Origin: Roseovarius litorisediminis
Lineage (GTDB): Bacteria; Pseudomonadota; Alphaproteobacteria; Rhodobacterales; Rhodobacteraceae
Direction: 5' to 3'
DNA: 64,000 nt
Assembly (NCBI RefSeq): GCF_900172295.1
Contig: NZ_FWFL01000002.1
Coordinates: forward strand, 434,001-498,000
The notes under the pieces are model-generated. The model was not told the DNA's origin. It saw only the letters and a list, made by a program, of their open reading frames with translations, and searched no databases. Made by a program: the position numbers and the translations under genes. This document shows, in pieces, positions 26,193 through 37,181 of this stretch (the stretch's first letter is position 1; every line of letters begins with the position of its first letter).

Positions 26193-27731
26193 ATGGGTAT
26201 CCAAGCTGCAGAAATATCTGCGATCCTGAAAGACCAGATCAAGAATTTTGGTCAAGATGCCGAAGTGGCCGAAGTGGGCCGGGTTCTGTCGGTCGGCGAC
26301 GGTATCGCGCGTGTGCACGGGTTGGACAATGTTCAGGCCGGTGAGCTGGTGGAATTCCCCGGCAAGATCATGGGTATGGCGCTGAACCTGGAAAGTGACA
26401 ACGTCGGTGTCGTTATCTTCGGTTCTGACCGGGACATCAAAGAAGGTGACACCGTCAAACGGACCAAGTCGATTGTGGACGTGCCGATTGGCGACGAATT
26501 GCTGGGCCGTGTTGTGGACGGTCTGGGTAACCCGCTGGATGGCAAGGGCCCGATCAAGACCAAGAAACGCGGTCTGGCCGACGTGAAAGCGCCCGGCATC
26601 ATCCCGCGTAAATCGGTGCACGAGCCGATGGCAACCGGCCTGAAGTCGGTTGATGCGATGATCCCGATTGGACGTGGCCAGCGCGAGTTGATCATTGGTG
26701 ACCGTCAGACCGGCAAGACCGCCGTGGCGCTTGACGCGATTCTGAACCAGAAGGTCTATAACGACGCCGCGGGCGACGATGAGTCCAAGAAGCTGTATTG
26801 CGTTTATGTGGCTGTTGGTCAAAAACGCTCGACCGTTGCGCAGTTGGTGAAGAAACTGGAGGAAAGCGGCGCGATTGAATATTCGATCGTTGTGGCTGCA
26901 ACCGCATCCGACCCCGCGCCGATGCAGTTCCTGGCGCCTTATTCGGCGACCGCGATTGCCGAGCATTTCCGCGACAATGGCCGTCACGCGCTGATCATTT
27001 ATGATGACCTGTCGAAACAGGCCGTATCGTACCGTCAGATGTCGCTGTTGCTGCGTCGCCCACCCGGTCGCGAAGCCTATCCGGGTGACGTTTTCTATCT
27101 TCACTCGCGCCTGCTGGAGCGGTCGTGCAAGCTGAACGAAGACAACGGCTCGGGCTCGTTGACGGCGCTGCCGATCATCGAAACCCAGGGTGGTGACGTT
27201 TCTGCGTTTATTCCGACCAACGTGATTTCGATCACCGATGGCCAGATCTTCCTTGAAACCGAACTGTTCTATCAGGGTATCCGTCCGGCTGTGAACACCG
27301 GTCTGTCGGTGTCTCGGGTTGGTTCGTCGGCGCAGACAAATTCGATGAAATCCGTGGCGGGTCCGGTTAAACTGGAACTGGCTCAGTATCGTGAAATGGC
27401 CGCTTTTGCGCAGTTCGGCTCGGATCTTGACGCCGCGACTCAGCAACTGCTGAACCGGGGTGCCCGTCTGACCGAACTGATGAAGCAGGCGCAGTATTCG
27501 CCGCTGACCAACGCCGAGATTGTTTGCGTGATCTATGCCGGTACCAAAGGGTATCTGGACAAGATTGGTGTCAACCAGGTGGGCCGTTTCGAGGCTGGTT
27601 TGCTGTCGCATCTGCGCGGCAAGCATAAAAAGCTGCTCGACATGATCGCCAAGGACGACCCCAAGATCAAGGGCGATGCCGAAGACAAGATCAAAGCAGC
27701 GCTGGACGAATTCGCCGCTGATTTCGCTTAA
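26193..27731 (+). CDS. atpA: ATP synthase F1 subunit alpha
   Basis: 512 residues, full length. It contains the Walker A motif GDRQTGKTA and the alpha-type signature region [14 protein letters not shown] with the conserved arginine. Known role: non-catalytic nucleotide-binding subunit of the F1 hexamer. It begins immediately after the atpH stop and is followed by atpG after 18 bp. Very long antisense open frames over this gene reflect codon bias and are not genes. Confidence 0.99.
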   Translation: MGIQAAEISAILKDQIKNFGQDAEVAEVGRVLSVGDGIARVHGLDNVQAGELVEFPGKIMGMALNLESDNVGVVIFGSDRDIKEGDTVKRTKSIVDVPIGDELLGRVVDGLGNPLDGKGPIKTKKRGLADVKAPGIIPRKSVHEPMATGLKSVDAMIPIGRGQRELIIGDRQTGKTAVALDAILNQKVYNDAAGDDESKKLYCVYVAVGQKRSTVAQLVKKLEESGAIEYSIVVAATASDPAPMQFLAPYSATAIAEHFRDNGRHALIIYDDLSKQAVSYRQMSLLLRRPPGREAYPGDVFYLHSRLLERSCKLNEDNGSGSLTALPIIETQGGDVSAFIPTNVISITDGQIFLETELFYQGIRPAVNTGLSVSRVGSSAQTNSMKSVAGPVKLELAQYREMAAFAQFGSDLDAATQQLLNRGARLTELMKQAQYSPLTNAEIVCVIYAGTKGYLDKIGVNQVGRFEAGLLSHLRGKHKKLLDMIAKDDPKIKGDAEDKIKAALDEFAADFA

Positions 27732-27749
27732 GGGAAAGGACTAGGGCCA

Positions 27750-28625
27750 ATGCCAAGTCTCAAAGACCTTAAAATGAGGATCGAGTCGGTCAAATCGACC
27801 CGCAAGATCACCAAGGCCATGCAGATGGTTGCCGCGGCGAAGCTTCGCCGCGCGCAGGAAAAGGCCGAGCAGTCGCGCCCCTATACCGAGCGTTTCAACG
27901 CCGTTATGGGCAAGCTGGCGGCGTCGGCCGGATCGTCCGACAATGCGCCCAAGCTGCTGAGCGGCACCGGCGCGGATGAGACCCATCTGCTGGTTGTAAT
28001 GACGGCCGAACGCGGACTTTGCGGCGGCTTCAATGGCAACATCGCAAAGCTGGCGCGCGTTGAGGCGCAAAACCTGCTGGCGGCGGGTAAAACCGTCAAG
28101 ATCATCACAGTGGGCAAAAAAGGCCGGGACGCAATCAAGCGCGACCTGAGCCAGCATTTCATCCACCATGTTGATCTGACCGAGGTCAAGAATGTGGGTT
28201 ACGGTGATGCGCAAAGCATTGCCGCCGGCATTCTGGATCGCTTTGACGCGGGCGAATTTGATGTCGCCAAGATCTTCTACTCGAAGTTCGAAAACGTGGT
28301 CAGCCAGATCCCGACCATGCAGCAGATTATCCCTGCTGACTTTGAAGTGGAGGAAGGCGGCGATGCGTCGGTGTTCTATGACTACGAGCCCGACGAACAG
28401 GCTATCCTGACCGAGCTGCTGCCACGCGGTGTGGCCACGGCCCTTTTCAGCGCACTGCTGGAAAACGGTGCCTCTGAGCAAGGCGCACGGATGAGTGCGA
28501 TGGACAACGCCACGCGCAACGCAGGTGAGATGATCGAGAAACTGACGATTCAATACAACCGTTCGCGTCAGGCTGTGATCACCAACGAGCTGATTGAAAT
28601 CATTTCGGGCGCTGAAGCGCTCTAA
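27750..28625 (+). CDS. atpG: ATP synthase F1 subunit gamma
   Basis: 291 residues, normal length. The N-terminal helix [20 protein letters not shown] and [15 protein letters not shown] are classic gamma, with [11 protein letters not shown] in the core and the C-terminal helix carrying [20 protein letters not shown]. Known role: central rotating shaft of F1. Shine-Dalgarno AAGGGAAAGGA precedes the ATG. Between atpA and atpD in the usual order. Confidence 0.98.
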   Translation: MPSLKDLKMRIESVKSTRKITKAMQMVAAAKLRRAQEKAEQSRPYTERFNAVMGKLAASAGSSDNAPKLLSGTGADETHLLVVMTAERGLCGGFNGNIAKLARVEAQNLLAAGKTVKIITVGKKGRDAIKRDLSQHFIHHVDLTEVKNVGYGDAQSIAAGILDRFDAGEFDVAKIFYSKFENVVSQIPTMQQIIPADFEVEEGGDASVFYDYEPDEQAILTELLPRGVATALFSALLENGASEQGARMSAMDNATRNAGEMIEKLTIQYNRSRQAVITNELIEIISGAEAL

Positions 28626-30071
<1,446 letters not shown>

Positions 30072-30073
30072 AA

Positions 30074-30099
30074 GTAAGGTGGGCGAAAGCCCACCCTAC
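30074..30099. repeat. Palindromic hairpin unit between atpD and atpC
   Basis: GTAAGGTGGGC GAAA GCCCACCCTAC forms a seven-base perfect core stem with a GAAA tetraloop and partial outer pairing. Units of the form GTAGGGTGGGC...GCCCAC are familiar as dispersed REP-like repeats in many genomes. It lies in the 47-bp atpD-atpC gap, before the Shine-Dalgarno AAGAGGAGG, so it may tune mRNA stability or the epsilon-to-beta ratio. No T-run follows, so it is not a terminator. Confidence 0.6.
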
Positions 30100-30118
30100 G
30101 CCCCAAGAGGAGGCCAAT

Positions 30119-30544
30119 ATGGCTGATACAGTGCAATTCGATCTGGTTTCGCCCGAACGTCTTTTGGCGTCGGTTGCGGCGAAAGAGGTTCAGATCCCCG
30201 GTTCCGAGGGCGACATGACGGCCATGCCGAACCATGCACCGCTGATCACCACGCTGCGCCCGGGTATCGTCAAGGTAACGGGTGTGGACGGTGAAAAGGA
30301 ATATGTTGTGACCGGCGGTTTTGCCGAGATCAACGGCGAGAGCATCTCGGTTCTGGCGGAACGTGCAATCGCGCGTGAGGACGTTACCCAGGCCCATTTC
30401 AAAGAAATGGTCGACGAGGCCACCGATAAACTGGCCCGTGCGCAAGAGGTGTATGTGAACGAGCCCGGCCCGGTGGACGAAGCCGCCAAGTTGCTGGCAG
30501 ATATGGTGGCAATGGGCGATCATATCGGGCTGAGTGCCAACTGA
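30119..30544 (+). CDS. atpC: ATP synthase F1 subunit epsilon
   Basis: 141 residues. The N-terminal beta-barrel has the usual [31 protein letters not shown] and [18 protein letters not shown]. The C-terminal helical part is normal in length ([17 protein letters not shown]). Known role: rotor subunit that links gamma to the c-ring and regulates hydrolysis. Strong Shine-Dalgarno AGAGGAGG. Last gene of the operon, followed by a terminator. Confidence 0.97.
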   Translation: MADTVQFDLVSPERLLASVAAKEVQIPGSEGDMTAMPNHAPLITTLRPGIVKVTGVDGEKEYVVTGGFAEINGESISVLAERAIAREDVTQAHFKEMVDEATDKLARAQEVYVNEPGPVDEAAKLLADMVAMGDHIGLSAN

Positions 30545-30582
30545 TACGCGGCAAATTTCCGCTGATCTATTGCTGGATTCAG

Positions 30583-30616
30583 AAAAGGGGCCTTCATCCG
30601 GGCCCCTTTTTCCTTT
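30583..30616 (+). terminator. Rho-independent terminator of the atp operon
   Basis: Stem AAAAGGGGCC / GGCCCCTTTT with an eight-base loop, followed by TCCTTTTTTATTT. Placed 39 bp after the atpC stop. Confidence 0.9.
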
Positions 30617-30678
30617 TTTATTTCCCATTTTCGCCTAAAGCAGGTGCTTTCGAGCACATATAGTCACAATGTAAAGCC

Positions 30679-31029
30679 ATGAAACGTATTGCTAATCAGT
30701 CCATAGGTATCGCCCAAGGTGACGATGTTTTGTTCTCGGATTTCGAGGACGGTGGTGAGATGTGGACGGGGCAGGGCCCGCGTGAACGTCGCAAAAACCT
30801 GAAATTCAGTGAGCCATTCAAGGTGGCGCCTTCGGTACATGTGTCCCTTTCGATGTGGGATATGGACAGCGCCACCAATGCCCGCGCTGATGTGACCGCA
30901 GAAAAAATCACAGCAAACGGGTTCGAAGTGGTGTTCCGCACCTGGGGTGACACCCGCGTTGCCCGTGCCCGCATCCGCTGGATGGCGATTGGCGCGGTGG
31001 CCCACAAGGATGATTGGGAACTTTACTGA
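30679..31029 (+). CDS. H-type lectin domain protein
   Basis: 116 residues consisting of one domain. The pattern LKFSEPFKVAPSVHVSLSMW, then RADVTAEKITANGFEVVF and TWGDTRVARARIRWMAIG, matches the H-type lectin fold known from Helix pomatia agglutinin and Dictyostelium discoidins. There is no signal peptide. The carbohydrate ligand, if any, is unknown. It lies alone just after the atp operon terminator. Similar single-domain genes occur in Rhodobacteraceae, from memory. Confidence 0.8.
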   Translation: MKRIANQSIGIAQGDDVLFSDFEDGGEMWTGQGPRERRKNLKFSEPFKVAPSVHVSLSMWDMDSATNARADVTAEKITANGFEVVFRTWGDTRVARARIRWMAIGAVAHKDDWELY

Positions 31030-31243
31030 AAGTTTAGGCTAATTTACTTGTTATCGCTAAAATTGCTCAATGAAATTAACGCTTAGAGAAACTCGAATTT
31101 TAAGCCAATATCCCACACTATCGGAGAAAAGGTATTTGAAAATTAGCGATCGGTCTGTCCGTGAAAGTATTTTTCGGTCAGGCGGAATTTTTATTTTCCG
31201 GTAGCGGATAGTGCTGCTGGTACAAATACCAAGGAGATTTCTT

Positions 31244-32290
31244 TTGACATTCAAGTATTCCGGGGCCGCTGGATGTGCCCTGTTTGTTTTTGGCGCGATG
31301 GCCAATGCCGCGACGACTACTGAAACTTTCAGCAACAGCTACAGCACAAGCCAATCGCTTTTTGGCGGAGCAAGTTCGTCCGCTTTTGATTTTTCTGCGA
31401 CGGTTGGCGGGGTGATCAATTTCAGTGCCGGGGCGAATTCGGGAACCGTGAATTCATTGTCGGGATCGTCGCATGCGCTGACCTATGATGATGTGCTGAC
31501 GCTTTCCGAAGCGGCGCGCGCAGGGTTCAGCCATGAAGTAACCAATTTGAGGTCGGGTTTTTCAACCAGCTATGGCGCGACGGCCAATGCCAATGTGACT
31601 TTGCTTGGTGCGCAGTTTGACATCATAGACGAGGGCGCATCGGTATCGACAAGTCGTACCAATGTCAGCGTCGGATTCGGCCAAACGATCGAAGACACGG
31701 GTCGTGACGGGTTGGTCGGCAAAGCGGTTGAGGCATTCGGCATTTCGCCCTCGATTTCAGCCACGGTCAATCTTGAACAGCGCAGCCGCCAGACGATTGG
31801 AACGGTGACCGGTTTGATCGAAGCGCGTAATACCTCGACCGGAACGGTGGTCAGGCGCTCCTACAACATCAATTCATCCTCGGCCGACCTTTTCGAGCTG
31901 GATCTGTCAGAGCAGGGCACCTGGGAGTTGTTTGCGCTCAGCATGGACATGTTCGGGACATTTGATGCCGATTTTGGCACCTCGGCGACGGGTACCGTTG
32001 GCGCGTTCATAGGGTTCGGGTGCGGGGATGTGTCAACGGATTCTGACAATGGCACGTTTTGTGTCGCGGATTTCGGAACATCGGTGACCTCGCCCGCGGC
32101 TTATGTGAAAAACGGCACGCCCTTCGGGCTGAGGTATAATTCAACCTATGGATCACGGCGTATCGGATCGCTGACTGTAATCAGTGATCCGGTTGTCGGC
32201 GGGGCGGTTCCGTTGCCCGCAGGCGGTCTGTTGCTGATCTCAGGGCTGGGAATTTTCACCGTAGCAAGGCGCCGCCGCGCGCAGGTCTGA
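31244..32290 (+). CDS. Second secreted VPLPA-CTERM protein
   Basis: 348 residues from a TTG start at 31244 with AAGGAG seven bases upstream; an in-frame GTG at 31211 lies before the Shine-Dalgarno and is rejected. A signal peptide (FKYSGAAGCALFVFGAMANA) is followed by a Ser/Thr/Gly-rich ectodomain (TTTETFSNSYSTSQSLFG...) with two cysteines, FGCGDVS and GTFCVAD. The tail is the VPLPA motif, a hydrophobic helix and a basic end (VPLPAGGLLLISGLGIF, RRRRAQ). No enzyme domain was recognised. It resembles the 19.8-kb gene in architecture, but the ectodomains are not obviously homologous. Confidence 0.83.
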   Translation: MTFKYSGAAGCALFVFGAMANAATTTETFSNSYSTSQSLFGGASSSAFDFSATVGGVINFSAGANSGTVNSLSGSSHALTYDDVLTLSEAARAGFSHEVTNLRSGFSTSYGATANANVTLLGAQFDIIDEGASVSTSRTNVSVGFGQTIEDTGRDGLVGKAVEAFGISPSISATVNLEQRSRQTIGTVTGLIEARNTSTGTVVRRSYNINSSSADLFELDLSEQGTWELFALSMDMFGTFDADFGTSATGTVGAFIGFGCGDVSTDSDNGTFCVADFGTSVTSPAAYVKNGTPFGLRYNSTYGSRRIGSLTVISDPVVGGAVPLPAGGLLLISGLGIFTVARRRRAQV

Positions 32291-32308
32291 GTGAGGCAAT
32301 ACCGTACC

Positions 32309-32336
32309 GGGGCGGCATTCGCGCCGCCCCATTTTT
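32309..32336 (+). terminator. Rho-independent terminator after second VPLPA-CTERM gene
   Basis: Perfect eight-base stem GGGGCGGC / GCCGCCCC with a six-base loop, followed by ATTTTTG. It ends the plus-strand unit before the convergent amidotransferase gene. Confidence 0.88.
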
Positions 32337-32381
32337 GTTCTGGGGAATTTTGAATTCATTGTAGTAAGCGTTTCGCCGACG

Positions 32382-33119
32382 CTATTCCGTTGTCTGACTA
32401 CCCCGAGCGGCGATGACGAAAGCATCGAAAATCGCCTGCTGATCAGGATCGGTTGCAGCGCTGGCTTCTGGGTGCCATTGGACGCCGAGCGCAAAGGGGT
32501 GACCGTTGACTTCGACAGCTTCGACAATACCATCCGAGGCAACAGCGGCGATCGACAGCTTCTGGCCCAAAGTCTTTATCCCCTGGTGGTGGCCAGACAT
32601 GGTGGTAAGGGTGGATTTTTTCACGATCAGGTCGAGTTGCGAGCCCGAGGTAACATCGACCGGCTGGCGAACCCAATAGGTTTCCGGGCTTTTGTGGATG
32701 TCGCCGGTGCCGATGTCGCCCAGATCTTCGTAAAGGGCGCCGCCAAGTGTCACATTCAGCACCTGCATGCCGCGGCAGATGAAAAGCGCTGGCAGGGCGC
32801 CGTGCGCAAGCAGGTCGCGGGTCAGGGCCATTTCGGCGGTGTCCCGCATCTGATGCACAGCGCCCATGGCGGGGTGATCCGTATTGCCTGAATAGTGAGA
32901 GGGGCAGATATCTGCGCCGCCGGTCAGAACGATGCCGTCCAGCGCTGATAGCCAACGCTCGGGGAATTCTTCCCCTGTAGGCAATAAAACCGGCACGCCA
33001 CCCGCACGCCGGATCGCGTCGGTATAAAGCGCGGGCGACGCAAAATGCTGATCAAAGGCCTGATTGATGACGGGCTTTTCATTGCGGTCGTAGGTGGTGA
33101 TCCCGATGACCGGTTTCAT
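32382..33119 (-). CDS. Class I glutamine amidotransferase-like hydrolase (PuuD type)
   Basis: Start set at MKPVIGITTYDRNE; 245 residues. The triad fits the gamma-glutamyl-GABA hydrolase group: nucleophile Cys in LFICRGMQVLNV, His in VQWHPEAS, plus a Glu nearby. The LTGGADICPSHY segment is typical. Known for the family: hydrolysis of gamma-glutamylated amines in putrescine catabolism. No puuABC-type genes are nearby, so the exact substrate is open. It follows the SnoaL-like gene by 7 bp and is likely cotranscribed. Confidence 0.87.
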   Translation of the reverse strand: MKPVIGITTYDRNEKPVINQAFDQHFASPALYTDAIRRAGGVPVLLPTGEEFPERWLSALDGIVLTGGADICPSHYSGNTDHPAMGAVHQMRDTAEMALTRDLLAHGALPALFICRGMQVLNVTLGGALYEDLGDIGTGDIHKSPETYWVRQPVDVTSGSQLDLIVKKSTLTTMSGHHQGIKTLGQKLSIAAVASDGIVEAVEVNGHPFALGVQWHPEASAATDPDQQAIFDAFVIAARGSQTTE

Positions 33120-33126
33120 AACTGCC

Positions 33127-33522
33127 TCAGGCGCCTGCAATTTGCCGGGCAAGAACTTCGGCATCGTAGAAGCCCCGGCAGATATGGACTTTCATATCGC
33201 TGTCCAGTTTCCATTCGTGCCAGCCGGGGAGCGACACAAAGTGACCGGTGTCGGCATGGTGGCCTTCAAGCGTCCAGAGAAACACCGCCCGGTCACCGGC
33301 GTGGCGTGTGGTGTTACAGATGACCTTGAGGTCGGGGAAGGTTGCCATGAGGGCCTTTGCGCTTTCAACAATCTCGGCGTGGCCTCTGTGCGTTGTTGTT
33401 GAATTTACGGTGATAGAGCCGTCTTCAGAAAAGAGTAGTGCGCTGGCTTCTGCGTCATGAGCGCTCCAGGCTGCAGCGTGTCGGGCAGCCAGGTCTGCAA
33501 CGATGTCAGCCTTTTCTGTCAC
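33127..33522 (-). CDS. SnoaL-like / NTF2-fold protein
   Basis: 131 residues with the cone-fold pattern of the nuclear transport factor 2 superfamily: DLAARHAAAWSAHDAEASALLF at the N-terminus, a central HRGHAEIVESAKALMATFPD, and the strand pair FLWTLEGHHADTGHF. Members are polyketide cyclases, isomerases or non-enzymatic. The function here is unknown. It is immediately upstream of the amidotransferase gene and 18 bp after prs. Confidence 0.78.
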   Translation of the reverse strand: MTEKADIVADLAARHAAAWSAHDAEASALLFSEDGSITVNSTTTHRGHAEIVESAKALMATFPDLKVICNTTRHAGDRAVFLWTLEGHHADTGHFVSLPGWHEWKLDSDMKVHICRGFYDAEVLARQIAGA

Positions 33523-33540
33523 GTCATTCTTTCCTTGCAG

Positions 33541-34557
33541 TCAGTTGCCGAACTGGCCCTCATAGACCGGTTCCAGCGTGGGGGTTTCAAACAAAGACGA
33601 CACCGAGGTGCCGTTCCAAATGTTGAGGATCGCCTGGGCAAAGACAGGTGCAGTCGGCAGAATGCGGATGTTGGCCGCCCCTTTGACCGCTTCGGACGGC
33701 TGGATCGTATCGGTCAGCACCAGCGATTTCATCACCGATTTGGTTACACGTTCCACTGCGGGGCCGGACATGACGCCGTGTGTGATATAGGCGTGAACCT
33801 CGGATGCGCCGTTTTCCAGCAGCACTTCGGCGGCTTTGCACAGGGTGCCAGCGGTATCAACCATGTCGTCCACAATGATACATTTCTTGCCGGATACATC
33901 GCCGATCACGGTCATCTCGGCGACTTCGCCCGCCTTTTCCCGGCGTTTGTCGACGATCGACAGCGGTGCCGTGATCCGTTTTGCCAGTTCGCGGGCGCGG
34001 GCCACACCACCCACGTCTGGGGAAACCACCATCACGTCATCCAGGCTGTCCTTGAACTGGGTCATGATATCCAGGGCAAAGATCGGCGAGGCATAGAGGT
34101 TGTCCACCGGAATGTCGAAAAAGCCCTGAATCTGCGCAGCGTGCAGATCCATCGTGAGCACCCGTTCAATGCCGGCCTCGACGATCATGTTGGCGACCAG
34201 CTTAGCCGAAATCGGGGTGCGCGCTTTTGAGCGGCGATCCTGCCGGGCATAGCCGAAATAGGGGATCACGGCGGTAATGCGCGAGGCCGAAGAGCGGCGC
34301 AGCGCATCGGACATAATCAGGAGTTCCATCAGGTTGTCATTCGCCGGGTTCGAGGTGGGCTGGATAATGAACATGTCCTCGCCGCGCACGTTTTCGTAAA
34401 CCTCGACAAAGATTTCCTGATCGTTGAAGCGTTCGACACGGGCATCACAAAGGCCGACACTGACACCGCGATGCATCGACATGCGCCGCGCAATCGCCTT
34501 GGCCAGTGGCATGTTGGCATTGCCTGAAATAAGTTTCGGCTCGGATGTGGAAGGCAT
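33541..34557 (-). CDS. prs: Ribose-phosphate pyrophosphokinase
   Basis: 338 residues from the ATG giving [15 protein letters not shown]; the longer frame adds non-conserved residues. It has the ATP-site [10 protein letters not shown] and [12 protein letters not shown], the catalytic loop [17 protein letters not shown] and the PRPP-binding loop [15 protein letters not shown]. Known role: PRPP synthesis for nucleotides, His, Trp and NAD. Probably heads a short operon with the SnoaL-like and amidotransferase genes. Divergent from the isomerase gene at 34663. Confidence 0.97.
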   Translation of the reverse strand: MPSTSEPKLISGNANMPLAKAIARRMSMHRGVSVGLCDARVERFNDQEIFVEVYENVRGEDMFIIQPTSNPANDNLMELLIMSDALRRSSASRITAVIPYFGYARQDRRSKARTPISAKLVANMIVEAGIERVLTMDLHAAQIQGFFDIPVDNLYASPIFALDIMTQFKDSLDDVMVVSPDVGGVARARELAKRITAPLSIVDKRREKAGEVAEMTVIGDVSGKKCIIVDDMVDTAGTLCKAAEVLLENGASEVHAYITHGVMSGPAVERVTKSVMKSLVLTDTIQPSEAVKGAANIRILPTAPVFAQAILNIWNGTSVSSLFETPTLEPVYEGQFGN

Positions 34558-34662
34558 GTGATGGGTCCCCGGGTGGTCGATATGACAGATTCGTGACGTT
34601 GACACCGCTTAGCATGGGCGTACGTTCGGGCAAAGCTATGCCGAAGGGGAGAAGGTATAAAA

Positions 34663-35262
34663 ATGGCCCATATCGACTATTATTTCTCTACACTGTCGCC
34701 TTCGGTCTATCTGGCGGGGACGCGACTGGAAGATATCGCCGAAAGGCACGGTGCGGAACTTAACTACAAGCCGCTGGATCTGATGGCTTTGTTTGCCCGT
34801 ACGGGCGGACAGCCCCTGGGCCAACGCCACCCCAGCCGACAGGCGTATAGGGCGCAGGATCTGGTGCGGCAAGCAAGACAGTTGGGCATGCAGATTACCA
34901 TGAAGCCCGCGCATTTCCCGACCAACCCGGCGCCGTCATCCTATGCAATAATTGCCGCCCAGAATGAGGGTGGTGGCAATCTGGGCGCGTTGGTGCATTC
35001 GGTGCTGCGGGCGCTTTGGGCCGAAGAGCGTGACATCGCCGAGGACAGTGTCGTGCGCGATTGCCTTGCCGCGGCGGGGTTTGATCCGGGGTTGGTGGAC
35101 AGCGGGATGCTGGTGGGGGCCGAAACCTATGCCGCCAATCTGGAAGAGGCGGTCAATGCAGGCGTCTTTGGCGCGCCCTTTTATGTTGTGGACAGCGGGC
35201 AGATGTTCTGGGGGCAGGACCGGCTGGAGGATCTGCATGCACATCTGGCAGGTAAACTATAG
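34663..35262 (+). CDS. 2-hydroxychromene-2-carboxylate isomerase / DsbA-like kappa-GST
   Basis: 199 residues of the DsbA/kappa-class GST thioredoxin fold. The active serine is in YYFSTLSPSVYLAG, a helical insertion follows, and the cis-Pro loop is GVFGAPFYVVDSGQMFWGQDR, a typical HCCA-isomerase ending. Known for the family: glutathione-dependent isomerisation in naphthalene degradation. In Rhodobacteraceae most copies have no aromatic pathway context and their role is unknown. Four bases before the hydrolase gene, so cotranscribed. Confidence 0.85.
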   Translation: MAHIDYYFSTLSPSVYLAGTRLEDIAERHGAELNYKPLDLMALFARTGGQPLGQRHPSRQAYRAQDLVRQARQLGMQITMKPAHFPTNPAPSSYAIIAAQNEGGGNLGALVHSVLRALWAEERDIAEDSVVRDCLAAAGFDPGLVDSGMLVGAETYAANLEEAVNAGVFGAPFYVVDSGQMFWGQDRLEDLHAHLAGKL

Positions 35263-35265
35263 GCG

Positions 35266-36072
35266 ATGCCACGTTCGCTGAAAGCAGGGTTTGAAACCTA
35301 CTGGACCACGTTCGGTCAGGGACCACGGGATGCGCTGATGATTCATTGCTCGTTGGCCTCGTCATCCAGTTGGTCGCGTCTGGCACCCTGTTTGTCAGGT
35401 ATGCTGAAGATGACCGCCTTTGATATGCCGGGGCACGGGCGCAGTGCTGCCTGGGATGGGAGAGGCGAGATACAGGAGGAGACGGCGCAGATTGCGGCTG
35501 CATTCCTGAACGGGCCTGCAGACATCATCGGCCATTCCTTTGGCGCCACAGTGGCATTGCGGTTGGCAATTGAGCGACCTGATTTGGTGCGATCACTGGT
35601 TTTGATCGAGCCGGTGTTTTTTGCTGTGGCCTTTGCGGATCATCTGGCTATGCGGGTGGATTACCATGATCTTATGGCCGGATATGCGCAGGCGCTGGAA
35701 GAGGGTGATAACCTGGCAGCTGCAAGGGCGTTCAACCGGGTCTGGGGGGATGGCACGGCGTGGGCCGATATTCCCGCACGGCAACGCGAGGCGATGGCAG
35801 AGCGGGTCGGACTTGTAGCCGAGGCTGATGGGGCGCTTTTTGATGATGTTGGCGGCATGCTGTCGCCGGGTGGGCTCGACAGTATCAAGGTGCCGGTTCT
35901 GCTGCTGGAAGGCAGTGCATCGCCGCCGGTCATTGCCGCGATCAACGAAGGATTGGCCGCACGATTGAACCGGGTCGAACGCTCGGTTGTGGTGGGAGCA
36001 AGGCACATGCTGCCAATCAGCCATCCGGAACAGGTGGCAGACGAGGTACTGCGGTTTTTGCAGCGGACATGA
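35266..36072 (+). CDS. Alpha/beta hydrolase
   Basis: 268 residues. The nucleophile elbow is IGHSFGATVAL, the oxyanion strand lies near MIHCSLASSSSW, the acid is probably the Glu/Asp around VLLLEGSA, and the His is in GARHMLPISHP. The substrate is unknown. The HCCA-isomerase-like gene precedes it in the same unit, and threonine aldolase is convergent. Confidence 0.85.
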   Translation: MPRSLKAGFETYWTTFGQGPRDALMIHCSLASSSSWSRLAPCLSGMLKMTAFDMPGHGRSAAWDGRGEIQEETAQIAAAFLNGPADIIGHSFGATVALRLAIERPDLVRSLVLIEPVFFAVAFADHLAMRVDYHDLMAGYAQALEEGDNLAAARAFNRVWGDGTAWADIPARQREAMAERVGLVAEADGALFDDVGGMLSPGGLDSIKVPVLLLEGSASPPVIAAINEGLAARLNRVERSVVVGARHMLPISHPEQVADEVLRFLQRT

Positions 36073-36134
36073 CGCCCGGGCCTTTTGTCAGCTGACTGTC
36101 GGTCTTGCGGGGCACGCAGGCGGGGGTAAAAGAC

Positions 36135-37181
36135 CTATGTGGTGGCGATTTCGACAAAGCGGTCGATCTGGTCGCGGCTGATGGACCAGTCGCAGACCAG
36201 ACGGCAGGCCAGAGGTTCATCTGCATCGCCGCTGTCCAGTGGCCCCCCGGAAAGCCCGTATACTGCGCCAGCGGCGTGCAGGCGTTGGTGGGTGGCGCGG
36301 GGAAGCGTGGCGAAGATCATGTTGGCCTGCGGATCATTCAGGAACTGCGCACCGGGCATGGCGCGCAGGCCATTGGCAAGATGCGCGGCATTGGCATTGG
36401 CGGATTGCGCCGAGCGCAGCCAGAGATCGTCGGTCAGATAGGCCAGCATCTGCGCCGAAAGATAGCGGTGTTTCGAGAATAAATGCGCCGATCGTTTGCG
36501 GCGCAATTCGAATTCCCACGCGTTTTCGGGGTTGAAGAAAATCACCGCCTCGACCCCAAGACAGCCGTTTTTGGTGCCTCCCATGCTGACCGCGTCAATG
36601 CCGGCCTTCCAGGTCATTTCGGCGGGTGTGCAGCCAAGGGTGGCCACGGCGTTTGCAAACCGCGCGCCGTCCAGATAGGCAGGCAGATCGTGATCGGCGG
36701 CGATGGCGGTAAGTGTCGCCAGTTCATCCAGCGTATAGACATGGCCCATTTCGGTAACCTGCGTCAGCGCCAAAGGCCCGCGTTGCGAGACATGCACGTC
36801 GCCCAGTGTCCAGCTGTGGATCGCGGCAGCCAAATCGGCGGGAGTCATCTTGTCACCGCCACCCACAAGGCTGAGCTTGGCGCCGCCGGTGAAAAATTCA
36901 GGTGCGTTGCATTCATCGGTATGGATATGGGCCAGCGGCGTGCAGAAAATGGTCTGCCAGGGCTGCGACAGCGTGGCCAGGGCCAGCGCGTTTGCCGCCG
37001 TGCCGGTGGCCACCAGATAGACACTGGCCATCGGTGCCTCGAACAGGTCGCGGACACGGTTGCGGACCTCGGTCATCATGGCGTCTTCGCCGTAAGAGGG
37101 CGAAAACCCGGCGTTGGCTGCGCTGAGGGCTGCCAGTATTTCAGCGTGGACCGGGCCGGTATTGTCAGAGGCGAAAAACAT
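36135..37181 (-). CDS. ltaE: Low-specificity threonine aldolase-like PLP enzyme
   Basis: 348 residues, fold type I PLP enzyme. The N-terminus FASDNTGPVHAEILAAL is typical of threonine aldolases or beta-eliminating lyases. The PLP lysine is in VSMGGTKNGCLG and the substrate-side Arg is near LRRKRSAHLFSKHR. Known role: cleavage of L-allo-threonine or threonine to glycine and acetaldehyde. It begins directly after the ycgN stop, with its Shine-Dalgarno inside ycgN, so the two are coupled. Confidence 0.9.
   Translation of the reverse strand: MFFASDNTGPVHAEILAALSAANAGFSPSYGEDAMMTEVRNRVRDLFEAPMASVYLVATGTAANALALATLSQPWQTIFCTPLAHIHTDECNAPEFFTGGAKLSLVGGGDKMTPADLAAAIHSWTLGDVHVSQRGPLALTQVTEMGHVYTLDELATLTAIAADHDLPAYLDGARFANAVATLGCTPAEMTWKAGIDAVSMGGTKNGCLGVEAVIFFNPENAWEFELRRKRSAHLFSKHRYLSAQMLAYLTDDLWLRSAQSANANAAHLANGLRAMPGAQFLNDPQANMIFATLPRATHQRLHAAGAVYGLSGGPLDSGDADEPLACRLVCDWSISRDQIDRFVEIATT

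Noticed and set aside
25488..27626. A 712-codon open frame antisense to atpH-atpA
   Set aside because: It lies wholly opposite strongly conserved ATP synthase genes, has a low-complexity His/Arg/Gln-rich product and no start signal. It is a codon-bias shadow.
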